Positions 23,882 through 32,757 of a stretch of 64,000 nt of DNA are shown here, one piece after another. The stretch covers positions 1 to 64,000 of the forward strand of contig CAJUER010000003.1 of NCBI GenBank assembly GCA_910585705.1, given 5' to 3'. The position numbers and the translations under genes are program-made. Source of the DNA: an uncultured Christensenella sp. (GTDB lineage: Bacteria; Bacillota; Clostridia; Christensenellales; Borkfalkiaceae). The notes under the pieces were generated by a model. It ran no database searches. It saw nothing but the letters and a program-made list of their open reading frames with translations, and was not told the origin of the DNA. Position 1 is the stretch's first letter. Every line of letters begins with the position of its first letter.

Positions 23882-25852
23882 ATGTCGGACAAGCAGAAAT
23901 TCTATTTAACTACGGCAATAACTTACACGTCGGGCAAACCGCACATCGGCAACACCTACGAAGCTATTTTTTCGGACTCGATAGCCCGCTTTAAAAGAAT
24001 GCAGGGCTACGATGTGTTTTTTATGACGGGCACTGACGAGCACGGACTTAAAGTCGAGCAGAAAGCCGCAGAAAAAGGCGTTACGCCCAAACAGTTCGTG
24101 GACGAAGTTGCGGGCGAAATAAAGCGCATATGGGACTTGATGAACGTTTCGTACGACAAGTTTATCCGCACTACCGACGATTATCACATTGCCGCAGTAA
24201 AAAAGATTTTCGAAAAACTTTACAGGCAGGGCGATATTTACAAAGGCGCGTACGAAGGGCTTTACTGCACCCCGTGCGAAAGCTTTTGGACGGAGAGCCA
24301 GCTTGTAAACGGAAAATGCCCGGACTGCGGCAGGGACGTGAAGCCCGCGCGCGAGGAAGCGTACTTCTTTAAAATGGGCAAGTACGCGGCGCGCCTTGTG
24401 GAGCATATTTTAACTCATCCCGAATTTATACGCCCCGCTTCGCGCAAAAACGAAATGATGAACAACTTCCTTCTCGCGGACGAATTTATCGGCAAAAGCG
24501 ACGAAGAAATTTTGAGGGCGTGCAGGGACGGCTCGCTTAAAAGCAAATTGCAGGATTTGTGCGTTTCGCGCTCCACTTTCAAGTGGGGCGTACCCGTAGA
24601 CTTCGACGAAAAACACGTCGTTTACGTCTGGCTTGACGCGCTTACCAATTATATTACGGGCGTAGGCTACGACACCGAAAAGCCTTCCGCAAATTATAAA
24701 AAGAACTGGCCTGCGGACGTCCACGTCATCGGCAAGGACATAATACGCTTCCATGTGATTTACTGGCCCATTTTCCTGATGGCGCTCGGCGAGCCGCTTC
24801 CCGAATGCGTTCTCGGTCATCCCTGGCTTTTGCAGGGCGGCGACAAAATGTCAAAGTCAAAGGGAAACGTTATGTACGCCGACGATTTGGTATCCGTGTT
24901 CGGCATAGACGGCGTAAGGTACTTCGTTTTACACGAAATGCCGTATGCCGACGACGGCATTATCACTTGGGAGCTTATGTGCGAACGCAACAATTCCGAC
25001 CTTGCCAACGTACTGGGTAATCTTTTAAAGCGCACTGTTTCGATGACCAACCAGTATCTCGGCGGCGTTGCGAAAAATACTGGCGCGGCGGAAGAAGCCG
25101 ACAAGGATTTCGAAAGCGTTATAAACGGCGCTTACGGGAAGGTTGCGGAGAAAATGGAAGGGTATAAGGTTGCGGACGCGCTGGACAGCCTGTGGTCGCT
25201 GTTCCGCCGCGCGAACAAGTATATAGACGAAACCTGCCCTTGGCTTCTTGCGAAGGACGAAGCGAAAAAGGACAGGCTTTCGCAGGTTCTTTATAACCTC
25301 TTGTATTCGTTGGATACGGGCGCGAAGCTGTTGAAGGCGTTTATGCCCGACACCGCCGAAAAAATTTCAAAGGAAATAGGCGCGGGCGGAAAAGCCGACG
25401 GGTATAAAGTCACCGCGACGCCCGCGACGCTGTTCGAAAGAATAAAGTTCGAGGATATAAAACCCGTTATAAGCAAGATAGAAGAAAAACAGAGAATGGA
25501 GGCTGCGCCTGTGGACGAGAACAGAAAGGAACAGATAACGATAGACGACTTTGGGAAGATAGAAATGCGCGTGGGCAAAATTATCGCGTGCGAAGCGGTA
25601 AAGAAAAGCAAACTTTTACACGAAACGGTCAAAGTCGGTTCGCGCACGCTTTCCGTGCTTTCGGGCATAGCTAACCACTATACGCCCGAAGAGATGGTGG
25701 GCAAAAAGGTTATAGTTGTGTGCAACCTTCCTCCGCGCGAGATGAAGGGGATTTTAAGCGAGGGCATGCTTGTCTGCGCGGAAGCGCACGACGGAACGCT
25801 TTCAATTGTTTCGCCCGAAAAGGATTTGCCCGACGGGAGCATTTTGGCGTGA
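23882..25852 (+). CDS. metG: Methionyl-tRNA synthetase with C-terminal tRNA-binding domain
   Basis: A class I synthetase that charges initiator and elongator tRNA-Met. The 656-residue protein has the HIGN form of the HIGH motif (GKPHIGNTYEAI), a zinc knuckle with two Cys pairs (YCTPC and CPDC, about residues 127-147), KMSKS at 322-326, an anticodon-binding helical region, and a C-terminal Trbp111-like OB fold (DFGKIEMRVGKIIACEAV). A short insertion (FIGKSDEEILRACRDGSL) lies before the LCVSR segment. The ribosome site is AAGGA. It overlaps tatD, the neighbour seen in many Firmicutes. Confidence 0.96.
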   Translation: MSDKQKFYLTTAITYTSGKPHIGNTYEAIFSDSIARFKRMQGYDVFFMTGTDEHGLKVEQKAAEKGVTPKQFVDEVAGEIKRIWDLMNVSYDKFIRTTDDYHIAAVKKIFEKLYRQGDIYKGAYEGLYCTPCESFWTESQLVNGKCPDCGRDVKPAREEAYFFKMGKYAARLVEHILTHPEFIRPASRKNEMMNNFLLADEFIGKSDEEILRACRDGSLKSKLQDLCVSRSTFKWGVPVDFDEKHVVYVWLDALTNYITGVGYDTEKPSANYKKNWPADVHVIGKDIIRFHVIYWPIFLMALGEPLPECVLGHPWLLQGGDKMSKSKGNVMYADDLVSVFGIDGVRYFVLHEMPYADDGIITWELMCERNNSDLANVLGNLLKRTVSMTNQYLGGVAKNTGAAEEADKDFESVINGAYGKVAEKMEGYKVADALDSLWSLFRRANKYIDETCPWLLAKDEAKKDRLSQVLYNLLYSLDTGAKLLKAFMPDTAEKISKEIGAGGKADGYKVTATPATLFERIKFEDIKPVISKIEEKQRMEAAPVDENRKEQITIDDFGKIEMRVGKIIACEAVKKSKLLHETVKVGSRTLSVLSGIANHYTPEEMVGKKVIVVCNLPPREMKGILSEGMLVCAEAHDGTLSIVSPEKDLPDGSILA

Positions 25853-26619
25853 ATTTTATAGACGTGCACTGCCATATAAACGAAGAGGATTACGGCAGTG
25901 TGGAAGAGCTTTTGAAAAGAGTACAGTCGGCGGAAGTTAAAAAAATAATTTCCGCCGGCTTCGATTTATCTTCGTCGGAATATTGTAAAGAGCTTTCGGA
26001 GAAATATCCGTTCGTATACTTTACGGCGGGATTTCATCCGACCGAGCTTAAAAAGTACAGACAGGGCGACCTTGAAAAAATAGCCGCGCTCGCCAGGCAC
26101 GAAAAGTGCGTCGCCATAGGCGAGATAGGGCTGGACTACCACTATCCCGATACGGACAAGCCCTTGCAGGCTGAAATGTTCGAAGCCCAGCTAAGCCTTG
26201 CGGAAAAGCTGGGTTTGCCTGTGCAGATTCATTCGCGCGACAGCGCGGAGGATATGCTATGTATCTTGAAGAAGTTTGCGCCTTTGAAGTACGGCGGACT
26301 TTTGCACTGCTATTCTCATTCTACCGAGCTTGCCGCAGAGTTCGAAAAATTAGGGTTGTATTTTTCTTTCGGAGGAACAAGCACATATTCTGGCAGTAAA
26401 AAGGCGCGCCGTACGATCGCCGCGCTTTCTGCGGACAGGCTTTTAACCGAAACTGACAGCCCGTATCTTCCGCCGAAATCCAAATACGGAACTTTCCCCA
26501 ACACCCCCGAAAGCATTGCGGAAATCGCCGCTAATATGGCTGAAATACGCGGCGTTACAACGTACGGGCTTGCGGAAACCGTCTGGACCAACGCGCACCG
26601 CTTGTTCAAAAAACTGTAA
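25849..26619 (+). CDS. tatD: TatD family metal-dependent hydrolase
   Basis: A TIM-barrel amidohydrolase-fold DNase implicated in DNA repair and RNA quality control. The 256-residue protein has the family motifs IDVHCHINEEDY (metal-binding HxH), GFHP (residues 58-61), AIGEIGLDYHY, QIHSRDS, LLHCYSHS and LTETDSPYLPP. The start is GTG at 25849, which shares bases with the metG stop (GTGA); this gives the right family N-terminus, and a longer frame running back into metG is a shadow. It is co-transcribed with metG and ends in a hairpin 100 bases later. Confidence 0.93.
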   Translation: MNFIDVHCHINEEDYGSVEELLKRVQSAEVKKIISAGFDLSSSEYCKELSEKYPFVYFTAGFHPTELKKYRQGDLEKIAALARHEKCVAIGEIGLDYHYPDTDKPLQAEMFEAQLSLAEKLGLPVQIHSRDSAEDMLCILKKFAPLKYGGLLHCYSHSTELAAEFEKLGLYFSFGGTSTYSGSKKARRTIAALSADRLLTETDSPYLPPKSKYGTFPNTPESIAEIAANMAEIRGVTTYGLAETVWTNAHRLFKKL

Positions 26620-26725
26620 ATTTCCGTGCCCGCCGTTGAATTCGGAAGCGGCGTAAGTCGCTTTAAAACGACACTGTAACGGCGCTCGGTTTTTTAGAAA
26701 GATACATTAATGTCTTAATAACGTC

Positions 26726-26757
26726 AGAAGCCTGCGCTTTTCCGCGCAGGCTTCTTT
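26726..26757 (+). terminator. Terminator of metG-tatD
   Basis: AGAAGCCTGCGC, a six-base loop, GCGCAGGCTTCT, then TTC. Confidence 0.75.
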
Positions 26758-26789
26758 CATCGTTCGTAGGGCAAACGGCTTTAAATCCG

Positions 26790-26818
26790 TTTACAATTTC
26801 AGTATTTGTTGTTATAAT
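26790..26818 (+). promoter_or_regulatory. Sigma-A promoter of rsmA
   Basis: TTTACA (26790-26795), 17 bp, TATAAT (26813-26818), giving a leader of about 25 bases without a clear SD. Confidence 0.75.
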
Positions 26819-26849
26819 AACTTTATACTCTTTTCGGGTCGGCTAAAAT

Positions 26850-27686
26850 ATGGAAAAAGACGTAAAGACAATTCTTTCCGAGTGCGGCTTCGGCTTTAAA
26901 AAACAGCTTGGACAGAACTTCATAACCGATAAAAACCTGCTTGCGGCGATAGTTGCGGCTTCGGGCGTCGGCGAAAACGACGTCGTTGTGGAAATAGGCT
27001 GCGGCGCGGGCACGCTCACGCGCGCTCTGTCCGAAAGGGTGAAGAGAGTAATTTCCTTCGAAGTGGATAAATCGTTACAGCCCGTGTTGGAGCGCACGCT
27101 TGCAGGCTGTAAAAACACAGAAGTGGTTTTCCGCGACTTTTTAAAGGTGGACTTAAAGGAATTCGAAAGCGTAACGGGCGGGTACTTCGTGGTTGCGAAT
27201 TTGCCGTACTACGTTACCACGCCGCTTATAATGAAAATTATCGAGCAGTCGGAAAAATGTCTCGGGCTTTCGGTAATGGTTCAAAAAGAGGTTGCGGAAC
27301 GGCTTTGCGCTTCGGCTGGCACTCCCGAATACGGCGCGATAACCGCTATGGTCGCTTTGCGCGCAGAGTGCGAAATTGTAAAGCGGGTGCCGCGCACGCT
27401 GTTCTATCCGCGCCCCAACGTTGACAGCGCGGTGGTTAAATTCACTTTCCGCGACTCGTTGAAGGTAAGTGATAAAGCAATGTATAAAAAGGTAGTGCAT
27501 GCGGCTTTCCTTTCGCGGCGTAAAACGCTTGAAAACAATCTTGTAACGGCGTTCGGCTTTACGCGCGAAGTCGCGCAGGGAGCTCTCTCTGCCTGCGGAA
27601 TAGATTTAAAGGCTCGCGGCGAGACTCTGTCGCCCGAACGCTTCGCCGCACTCGCGGATTATATAACCGAAAACCGCCCTCGATAG
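26850..27686 (+). CDS. rsmA: 16S rRNA (adenine1518-N6/adenine1519-N6)-dimethyltransferase
   Basis: The KsgA enzyme that dimethylates two adjacent adenines in helix 45 of 16S rRNA late in 30S assembly. The 278-residue protein shows KKQLGQNFITDKNLL, the SAM-binding loop VVEIGCGAGTLTRAL, the catalytic NLPYY motif (VANLPYYVTTPLI) and the C-terminal FYPRPNVDSAVVKF segment. Length is standard. Its stop codon lies in the loop of its own terminator hairpin. Confidence 0.96.
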   Translation: MEKDVKTILSECGFGFKKQLGQNFITDKNLLAAIVAASGVGENDVVVEIGCGAGTLTRALSERVKRVISFEVDKSLQPVLERTLAGCKNTEVVFRDFLKVDLKEFESVTGGYFVVANLPYYVTTPLIMKIIEQSEKCLGLSVMVQKEVAERLCASAGTPEYGAITAMVALRAECEIVKRVPRTLFYPRPNVDSAVVKFTFRDSLKVSDKAMYKKVVHAAFLSRRKTLENNLVTAFGFTREVAQGALSACGIDLKARGETLSPERFAALADYITENRPR

Positions 27687-27702
27687 AGGGCGGTGTTTTT
27701 TT
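27673..27702 (+). terminator. Terminator overlapping the rsmA stop codon
   Basis: ACCGCCCTC and GAGGGCGGT with loop GATA, followed by TTTTTTT; the TAG stop sits at the loop. Confidence 0.9.
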
Positions 27703-27756
27703 GCTTTTTATTATACGCAAAATCTTAAAAAAGTGTTCTAAAATTTACCTTGCGGA

Positions 27757-27764
27757 CATACATT
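27757..27764 (+). promoter_or_regulatory. Sigma-E-like -10 element of spoIVFAB
   Basis: CATACATT fits the sigma-E -10 consensus CATACAHT at every position, 32 bases before the spoIVFA start. I do not see a good -35 at the expected 14-bp distance, so this is only half a promoter. Confidence 0.4.
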
Positions 27765-27796
27765 AGGGTAAACTGAAAAAATCCGGAGGAAAATAT

Positions 27797-28558
27797 ATGA
27801 ATCAGGAACTCGACTATGCCGAAATGCTTGAAATACCCGTAAGCACGGTAAATGTAGTCAAAAAGAAGAGCTTTTTCAAACGCAGACAGAAGACCGAACC
27901 CCAGCCCGAAGAGCTGAAAGAGCGCGTTGTGGAAAGCGTGAACGAGCGTGTGGGTGCGTACGTTTATTCGGAGGACGTTTCCGATCCCCCCAAACCCGAA
28001 AAGACGAAAAAGAAGGCTGAGCGCGCAATTTCTTTAAAGGATAAGACGGGTAAGGTGCTTTTGTTCGAAACCGTAGCCATAGGTCTCATTGCCGTAGGCA
28101 TATTTATGACCAACCTGTTTATGCCTAACAGCGCGATAAACAATCTTATCGGCGGCTTCACGACTACGACGGCGAAAAAACCCGCCGAGCCTTCGTATAC
28201 CGAGTTCACCCTTGCGCCCGTTGTAAGCGAACTGTCGGACGCGGAAATGGCTGTTTCCGAAAGCGGCGTGCTTTCTTTCACGGCTAAGGGCAGCGTTTAT
28301 CCCATCTGCGCGGGCACCGTTTCCAAAGTTTACCAGCAGGACGGACTTTATACCGTAGAAATCGCCCACACGTCCACTTTCACAAGCGTTATCACGGGTC
28401 TTACTACCGTATATAACGAGCTTGGAACAAAAGTAGCTTCCAACATTCCCGTAGCGTACAGCGACGGCGGACAGGAGGTGCGCGTTACAATGTACGACAA
28501 CGGCAATCTTTTAAACTGCTTCACCTTGACCGATGAAGTACCCGTCTGGAAGTCGTGA
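27797..28558 (+). CDS. spoIVFA: SpoIVFA-like sporulation membrane protein
   Basis: Likely the SpoIVFB inhibitor/scaffold in the outer forespore membrane. The 253-residue protein has a basic cytosolic N-terminus, one membrane helix (about 92-114, VAIGLIAVGIFMTNLFMP), a Thr/Pro linker, and a C-terminal LytM/M23-like beta domain (YPICAGTVSKVYQQDGLYTVEIAH) that lacks catalytic histidines, as expected for SpoIVFA. Identity rests mainly on this architecture and on the next gene, spoIVFB, whose GTG start overlaps its stop by four bases. A GGAGG site precedes the ATG. Confidence 0.82.
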   Translation: MNQELDYAEMLEIPVSTVNVVKKKSFFKRRQKTEPQPEELKERVVESVNERVGAYVYSEDVSDPPKPEKTKKKAERAISLKDKTGKVLLFETVAIGLIAVGIFMTNLFMPNSAINNLIGGFTTTTAKKPAEPSYTEFTLAPVVSELSDAEMAVSESGVLSFTAKGSVYPICAGTVSKVYQQDGLYTVEIAHTSTFTSVITGLTTVYNELGTKVASNIPVAYSDGGQEVRVTMYDNGNLLNCFTLTDEVPVWKS

Positions 28559-29349
28559 AAATAAAACTGCATCCGCTGTTTATAGCGCTTGGAATAGCTT
28601 CCGCGATTTTCGGCGGGTTGCCCGTATTTCTGATATACGTTCTGACCGCACTCCTGCACGAGTGCGGTCATATTTTTTGCGCGGCGCGGCTTGGCTATTC
28701 GTGTTCGAAAATCAGCCTGACGCCATACGGCGCGGCAGCCACCTGCGTGACGGACGGCATATCGTATACGGACGAAATAAAGCTCGCGCTGTCGGGCCCT
28801 GCCGTTAATGCGTTTTTAATGGTATTCGTCGCGGGGCTTTGGTGGTTCTATCCCGTAAGCTATGCGTATACCGATACGGTTTTTCAGGCAAACGCCGTTA
28901 TGCTTGTAATTAACTTAATGCCCGCGTATCCTCTGGACGGCGGAAGGGTAGCGCGTTGCCTTATGTGCCTTATTCTGCCCGAAAAGGCGGCGAAGATAAC
29001 TCTGCGCGTTTTAAGCGGACTTCTTGCGGCGGCGCTCGTTCTCGTATTCGCGTTTGCGGTGCGCAATATTTCCTTTATTATGTTTGCGGCGTTTTTAACC
29101 TGTTCGGCGTTCGAAAAGGACGTGCCGCTTTCACGCATAAATTACCGTGCCGACAAACCGAGACGGGGCAAGGAGGTTAAGCACGTTTTGCTAAGCGAAA
29201 GCTCAACCTTCAAGGACGCGCTCCGCCATATCAACAGCGGCAAATACCTCATTTTCCAGTTTTACGGCGACGGCATGCTCGACGAGATTACCGAAGACGA
29301 GCTGTACGAAATGATGCAGAAAAAGAGCATCTACGATAAAATAATTTAA
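28555..29349 (+). CDS. spoIVFB: SpoIVFB site-2 intramembrane metalloprotease
   Basis: An M50 family protease that cuts pro-sigma-K in the mother cell. The 264-residue protein has several membrane helices, the zinc motif HECGH in LTALLHECGHIFCAARLGY (near residue 36), and the third ligand in NLMPAYPLDGGRVARCL (near 126). A short cytosolic C-terminal region with a CBS-like FKDALRHINSGKYLIFQFYG follows. The GTG start overlaps the spoIVFA stop (GTGA). Its stop codon shares TTAA with the stop of the convergent phospholipase-like gene. Confidence 0.92.
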   Translation: MKIKLHPLFIALGIASAIFGGLPVFLIYVLTALLHECGHIFCAARLGYSCSKISLTPYGAAATCVTDGISYTDEIKLALSGPAVNAFLMVFVAGLWWFYPVSYAYTDTVFQANAVMLVINLMPAYPLDGGRVARCLMCLILPEKAAKITLRVLSGLLAAALVLVFAFAVRNISFIMFAAFLTCSAFEKDVPLSRINYRADKPRRGKEVKHVLLSESSTFKDALRHINSGKYLIFQFYGDGMLDEITEDELYEMMQKKSIYDKII

Positions 29350-30026
29350 CTCAGTTTCTGCAAAAATTTTTTACCGAACACGTCCGGGTCGGCGCGTTTG
29401 TCAAGCATACATTTGACGGCAATCACGCCCAAATCGACCGCGTCCTCGACCGCCTGTGAAAGATTTTTAAAGTCGTAGTCGCACTTGTATTCCGTGCGCT
29501 TGGTGCGGAAGAGAAGGCGCGTGTAAGCAAAGTGCCTTTTAAGACAGCGCTCTACGCCCGTAACCGTAATTTTCGGCTCGATGATCTTAACGCTGTCATA
29601 TACGGCATATGTGCAGGAAAGAACCTTTTCGCGCGGAATAATCTGCCTGCGCAGGTTGTATTTGCGGCTTATGAAAAGCCCCAAATCGTTCTCGAACCGC
29701 ATATGCGCCAAAGGCGACCGTTTTGTCTTTTCGTATGCGTAAATATCTGGGTGCAGGGTGCAGTCAAGCGCGTAGTGCGTGGCAAAGCCCGCGCAGTAAG
29801 AGGGGTTGCCGTGTTTCAGCTTTTCGAAAAAGTCGAGCGCGTTCATTGCGTGCATATTTCTACCGAGATTTGTTTTCGTCGGTTTTACGTTGTATGCAAA
29901 AAAAACGTCTCCGCCCTGCGCACCCAAAAGGTACAAAGTCTTCGACGTGATTTTGCTTCTGTATTTGCTTTCCAGCTTTTCATATATAATTTCGCCGCAT
30001 ACGCAGTGTGAAAAATAATCGGGCAC
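29346..30026 (-). CDS. Zinc-dependent phospholipase C-like protein
   Basis: Belongs to the PF00882-type fold of bacterial phospholipase C and related proteins. The 226-residue sequence opens MPDYFSHCVCGEIIYEKL, has GAQGGDVFFAY as the metal-binding Asp region, and ATHYALDCTLHPDIYAYE with the HxxxD..HP zinc ligands. No signal peptide is visible, so, unlike alpha-toxin, it is expected to stay in the cytosol and its substrate is unknown. It lies one base downstream of the ogg gene and is probably expressed with it, and its stop overlaps that of spoIVFB. Confidence 0.83.
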   Translation of the reverse strand: MPDYFSHCVCGEIIYEKLESKYRSKITSKTLYLLGAQGGDVFFAYNVKPTKTNLGRNMHAMNALDFFEKLKHGNPSYCAGFATHYALDCTLHPDIYAYEKTKRSPLAHMRFENDLGLFISRKYNLRRQIIPREKVLSCTYAVYDSVKIIEPKITVTGVERCLKRHFAYTRLLFRTKRTEYKCDYDFKNLSQAVEDAVDLGVIAVKCMLDKRADPDVFGKKFLQKLS

Positions 30027-30027
30027 A

Positions 30028-30849
30028 TTATAAGTTTAACCGTTTTCCATAAAAAAGATACTGTTGAATGTAACCCGAATATTCTTTGAAGAGGGAAGTG
30101 AAATATTCCGAAATTTTCACCCTGTTTGTGAGCGTGCCCGAAAAATCCTCGCGGTACACCCTTTCAATCCAGGTGTCTACGGGGAAGCTTCCGCACTTGC
30201 CGAACCCGAAAAGCGCAATGCAGTCCGCAACCTTCGGACCTATTCCCTTGTAAGTTAAAAGCGCGGTTTTAAGTTTTGCTCCGTCCAAACTTTCAAGGTC
30301 CGTAATACCTTCTTTTGCAATTCTCGCTCCCGTTTCCGCAAGGAACACGTCGCGGTAGCCTGCCCCTGCCGAGCGGAAAAAGTCCGCGCCCGCCTGCGCG
30401 ATTTTGAGGGCGGAGGGGAAGGCGTAGTATTCTCCGCGTCCGCTTTCCCGTCTTTCGCCGAGTGCGGAGCAAATTCTCTCGATTATGCCCTTTATGCGCG
30501 GAATGTTGTTGTTCTGAGAAATTATGAACGAGAAAATCATTTCCTCGCGGTTCTGGTTGAGAATCCTCAGTCCCTTGCAAATTTCCGCGCTGCGCGAAAG
30601 CATGGGGATATTGTAGGACTTCGCCTTCTCTACGATTTCGCGGTAGTCGCGCTCCAAATCGAAGTAACGGCGGAAGTAGTCCGGGCTGTCCGTGTCGATT
30701 ACGGTCTTGACCCCGTCAGTATAAACGTAACATTCCTTATCGGCGGACAGCACCGTATATCCGTCGCCGAAGGGCTTGAAGCGGAACACCTGACCGCATT
30801 CCAGCGTGTGCGCAGGGTTGAAATATTGCGCGTCGTAATCGAATTTCAT
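30028..30849 (-). CDS. ogg: 8-oxoguanine DNA glycosylase, Ogg1 type
   Basis: A base-excision repair glycosylase/lyase. The 273-residue protein has the OGG N-terminal domain (TLECGQVFRFKPFGDGYTVL), IISQNNNIPRI in place of the family's SSNNNI-like motif, and the HhH-GPD core TYKGIGPKVADCIALFGFG followed by FPVDTWIERVY, with the catalytic Lys in GPKVADC and the Asp in PVDTW. It is of the eukaryote-like Ogg1 family found in Clostridia. RBS AGGAGG. Its promoter overlaps the end of the upstream DUF4097 gene. Confidence 0.9.
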   Translation of the reverse strand: MKFDYDAQYFNPAHTLECGQVFRFKPFGDGYTVLSADKECYVYTDGVKTVIDTDSPDYFRRYFDLERDYREIVEKAKSYNIPMLSRSAEICKGLRILNQNREEMIFSFIISQNNNIPRIKGIIERICSALGERRESGRGEYYAFPSALKIAQAGADFFRSAGAGYRDVFLAETGARIAKEGITDLESLDGAKLKTALLTYKGIGPKVADCIALFGFGKCGSFPVDTWIERVYREDFSGTLTNRVKISEYFTSLFKEYSGYIQQYLFYGKRLNL

Positions 30850-30871
30850 TTGTATAATCCTCCTGCGGGAT

Positions 30872-30905
30872 AAAAAATACAGCCGTTTGTACGGCTGTAT
30901 TTTAT
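30872..30905 (-). terminator. Terminator of the padR-DUF1700-DUF4097 operon
   Basis: On the minus strand ATACAGCCGT and ACGGCTGTAT pair around a short loop, followed by TTTTTTAT. The same bases hold the ogg transcription start. Confidence 0.75.
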
Positions 30906-30928
30906 CATTTTTTATTTAAGTTTGTCAA
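30899..30928 (-). promoter_or_regulatory. Promoter of ogg overlapping the upstream stop codon and terminator
   Basis: Minus strand TTGACA (30928-30923), 18 bp, TAAAAT (30904-30899). Confidence 0.6.
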
Positions 30929-31716
30929 ACGCCGAATTTGCATTTAACCGTGCCTGCGTCTAATCTGACGTCGATTGTCTTATCTGTCGTTCCGCTTTGG
31001 TTCGTCAGGTTGCAGCTTCCCGCGTGTAATTCGGCATAAACTGTATATTCCTCCTGCGCGCCCGTAAAACCTGCTTCCACGATACCCGCGTCGAGGTCGA
31101 ATACGGAAGAGGGGCAGTTTAATTTATCTATTTTAATAATGCCTGCGTCAAGTTCGCATTTCAAAGTTTTACATTCCGCCGAACCTATCTTCACAGTCCC
31201 CGCGTCGAGTTCGCATATAAGCGTTTCGCAAACTAAGTTTTCGGTTTGGAACACGCCTGCGTCCATCGATATTTTGAGGTTGCCGAACCGTCCTTCGCCT
31301 GCAAGATACACTTTGCCTCCGTCAAGCAAAACGGATACGTCCAGCAAGACGTTCTGCGGCAGTTTTATCACGGTTTCGGGAACGTTGTTTATTCCTAAAT
31401 TCACAATATGCCAGTCGCTGCGGTGCAAACCGTGAAAGGTAATTTTTCCTTCGTCCTCCGCAACTAAGGTTTCGAACCTCTTGGCGGTGGGGTACTCTAT
31501 GACTATTCTGTCGCCGTCGTAAAACTCCGTCCTTAAAGAGCCTGTGTTCAGCCTTATGTCCAGCGCGGTGTTTTCGTTTTCCGCAGTAAATGTCTGCATT
31601 GTGTATTTAATGTTTTCGAACTTCCAGCCGTTGACCGAAAGCCCCGCTATGAGGATTATGACGCCTATCGCGGCAATTACCGCGCCTGCTATTAACGCTT
31701 TTATTACGGATTTCAT
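30925..31716 (-). CDS. DUF4097 family membrane-anchored protein
   Basis: A 263-residue protein with an N-terminal membrane helix (ALIAGAVIAAIGVIILIAGL, about 7-26) and an extracytoplasmic right-handed beta-solenoid of DUF4097 type. Successive strands repeat a LDAG pattern: LDIRLNTGS, LKISMDAGV, LICELDAGTVKIGS, LKCELDAGIIKID, VFDLDAGIVEAGF and VRLDAGTVKCKF. Such putative adhesin-like solenoids occur with DUF1700 and PadR genes across Firmicutes and may sense envelope stress; the precise role is not known. It overlaps the DUF1700 gene by four bases and is the last gene of its operon. Confidence 0.85.
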   Translation of the reverse strand: MKSVIKALIAGAVIAAIGVIILIAGLSVNGWKFENIKYTMQTFTAENENTALDIRLNTGSLRTEFYDGDRIVIEYPTAKRFETLVAEDEGKITFHGLHRSDWHIVNLGINNVPETVIKLPQNVLLDVSVLLDGGKVYLAGEGRFGNLKISMDAGVFQTENLVCETLICELDAGTVKIGSAECKTLKCELDAGIIKIDKLNCPSSVFDLDAGIVEAGFTGAQEEYTVYAELHAGSCNLTNQSGTTDKTIDVRLDAGTVKCKFGV

Positions 31717-32429
31717 GCCTGTGCCTCCTTGCCGGAAAACAGCGATTTAAGCCATTTGAAAAACATAGTGAACAGCTTCCACATAAGCCCGACCAACTTT
31801 ATGAACAGCGGAATAAGAGCAACGCCCGCTCCGAATATTATAAAGCCAAGTCCTATATAGCACACGCCGGTGCCCACGCTTGTGAACAGCACTCCGATGC
31901 CTTCGCCGATTATTGCGGCGCCGCCTATAAGCACGGCGAAGGGCGCAACGCAAAAGCTTACCGTTATGCAGACCATAGTAATAACCAGTCCGAACAGGGG
32001 CGCGGCGAATATTACGCACAACAGCACGAATATCCAGGCGTCGTCGCGACGGGGTGCGGGCTTTTTGACTGGTTGCGGATGCGCGTTTTGCGCCGTTTGC
32101 CCGCCGTAAACTTGCGGCGGCGGTGCGACGGACTGTTCCTTACCGCGTTTTTCATCTTCACGCTTCGATTGCCGTTCCTCGTGCTTGCCGCCTATGACGC
32201 CTTCCGCGTTGCGTGAGTCGAAGTACTCGGCTTCGCCGCGTTCGGAAAGTATTCTCTGCGCCGCGTCGTAGGGCGCGCCGAAATCTTCGATAATTTCGCG
32301 TTCCGTAAATCCTGCGTCGCGCCTGTCTGCGTACGCTTCCGCGTAGTAGTCCAAAACGCGCCGCCTTTCGCTTTCGGAAACGCACAAAAGGTTTGATTTT
32401 AATTCATCTCTCCATTCATTGTAGGTCAT
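31713..32429 (-). CDS. DUF1700 family membrane protein
   Basis: The 238-residue protein has the DUF1700 N-terminus (MTYNEWRDELKSNL, then YYAEAYADRRDAGFTEREII and FGAPYDAAQRIL), a charged Pro-rich linker around 75-128, and four or so membrane helices (WIFVLLCVIFAAPLFGLVI, CVAPFAVLIGGAAIIGEGI, TGVCYIGLGFIIFGAGVALI), ending in a basic tail. It is part of the conserved padR-DUF1700-DUF4097 set, with ATGA overlaps on both sides. It probably forms the membrane component of that regulatory or envelope module (inference). Confidence 0.87.
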   Translation of the reverse strand: MTYNEWRDELKSNLLCVSESERRRVLDYYAEAYADRRDAGFTEREIIEDFGAPYDAAQRILSERGEAEYFDSRNAEGVIGGKHEERQSKREDEKRGKEQSVAPPPQVYGGQTAQNAHPQPVKKPAPRRDDAWIFVLLCVIFAAPLFGLVITMVCITVSFCVAPFAVLIGGAAIIGEGIGVLFTSVGTGVCYIGLGFIIFGAGVALIPLFIKLVGLMWKLFTMFFKWLKSLFSGKEAQA

Positions 32430-32737
32430 ATTCTGCCTCCGAATAACTTTTTGTAAATAGTGCCCACTTCGAGTAGGTCGTTCCTGCCCGAAACCAGCTT
32501 TTTAAGACCGAGATTGGTAATTTTATAATACCGTCGCAGTCGTCCGTTGTGCTCGGCAGTGCGCGTAGTGAGAAATCCGCCGGATTCAAGCCTCTTTAAA
32601 ATGGGGTAGAGGGTGCTTTCGGAAATTTCCATTGTGCCCTGCAGGTCGCTTATTATCTTGTAGCCGTAGCTTTCGCCGTTCGAAATCGCGTGCAGCACGC
32701 ACACGTCGAGAACGCCTTTTTTTAGTTGAATATCCAT
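32426..32737 (-). CDS. PadR family transcriptional regulator
   Basis: A 103-residue winged-helix protein with the PadR signature: LKKGVLDVCVLHAISNGESY, YGYKIISDL, ESTLYPILKRLESGGFL and RLRRYYKITNLGLKKL. It is a two-domain short PadR with a reduced C-terminal dimer helix. It is the first gene of a translationally coupled operon with DUF1700 and DUF4097. The promoter upstream contains an 8-bp inverted repeat covering the -10, so self-repression is likely. SD CGGAG. Inducer unknown. Confidence 0.92.
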   Translation of the reverse strand: MDIQLKKGVLDVCVLHAISNGESYGYKIISDLQGTMEISESTLYPILKRLESGGFLTTRTAEHNGRLRRYYKITNLGLKKLVSGRNDLLEVGTIYKKLFGGRI

Positions 32738-32757
32738 ACAAATACTCCGCTTTGTCT

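Noticed and set aside
25720..25848. Extended tatD start inside metG
   Set aside because: It would add 43 basic residues in a shadow frame; the GTG at 25849 gives the conserved N-terminus.
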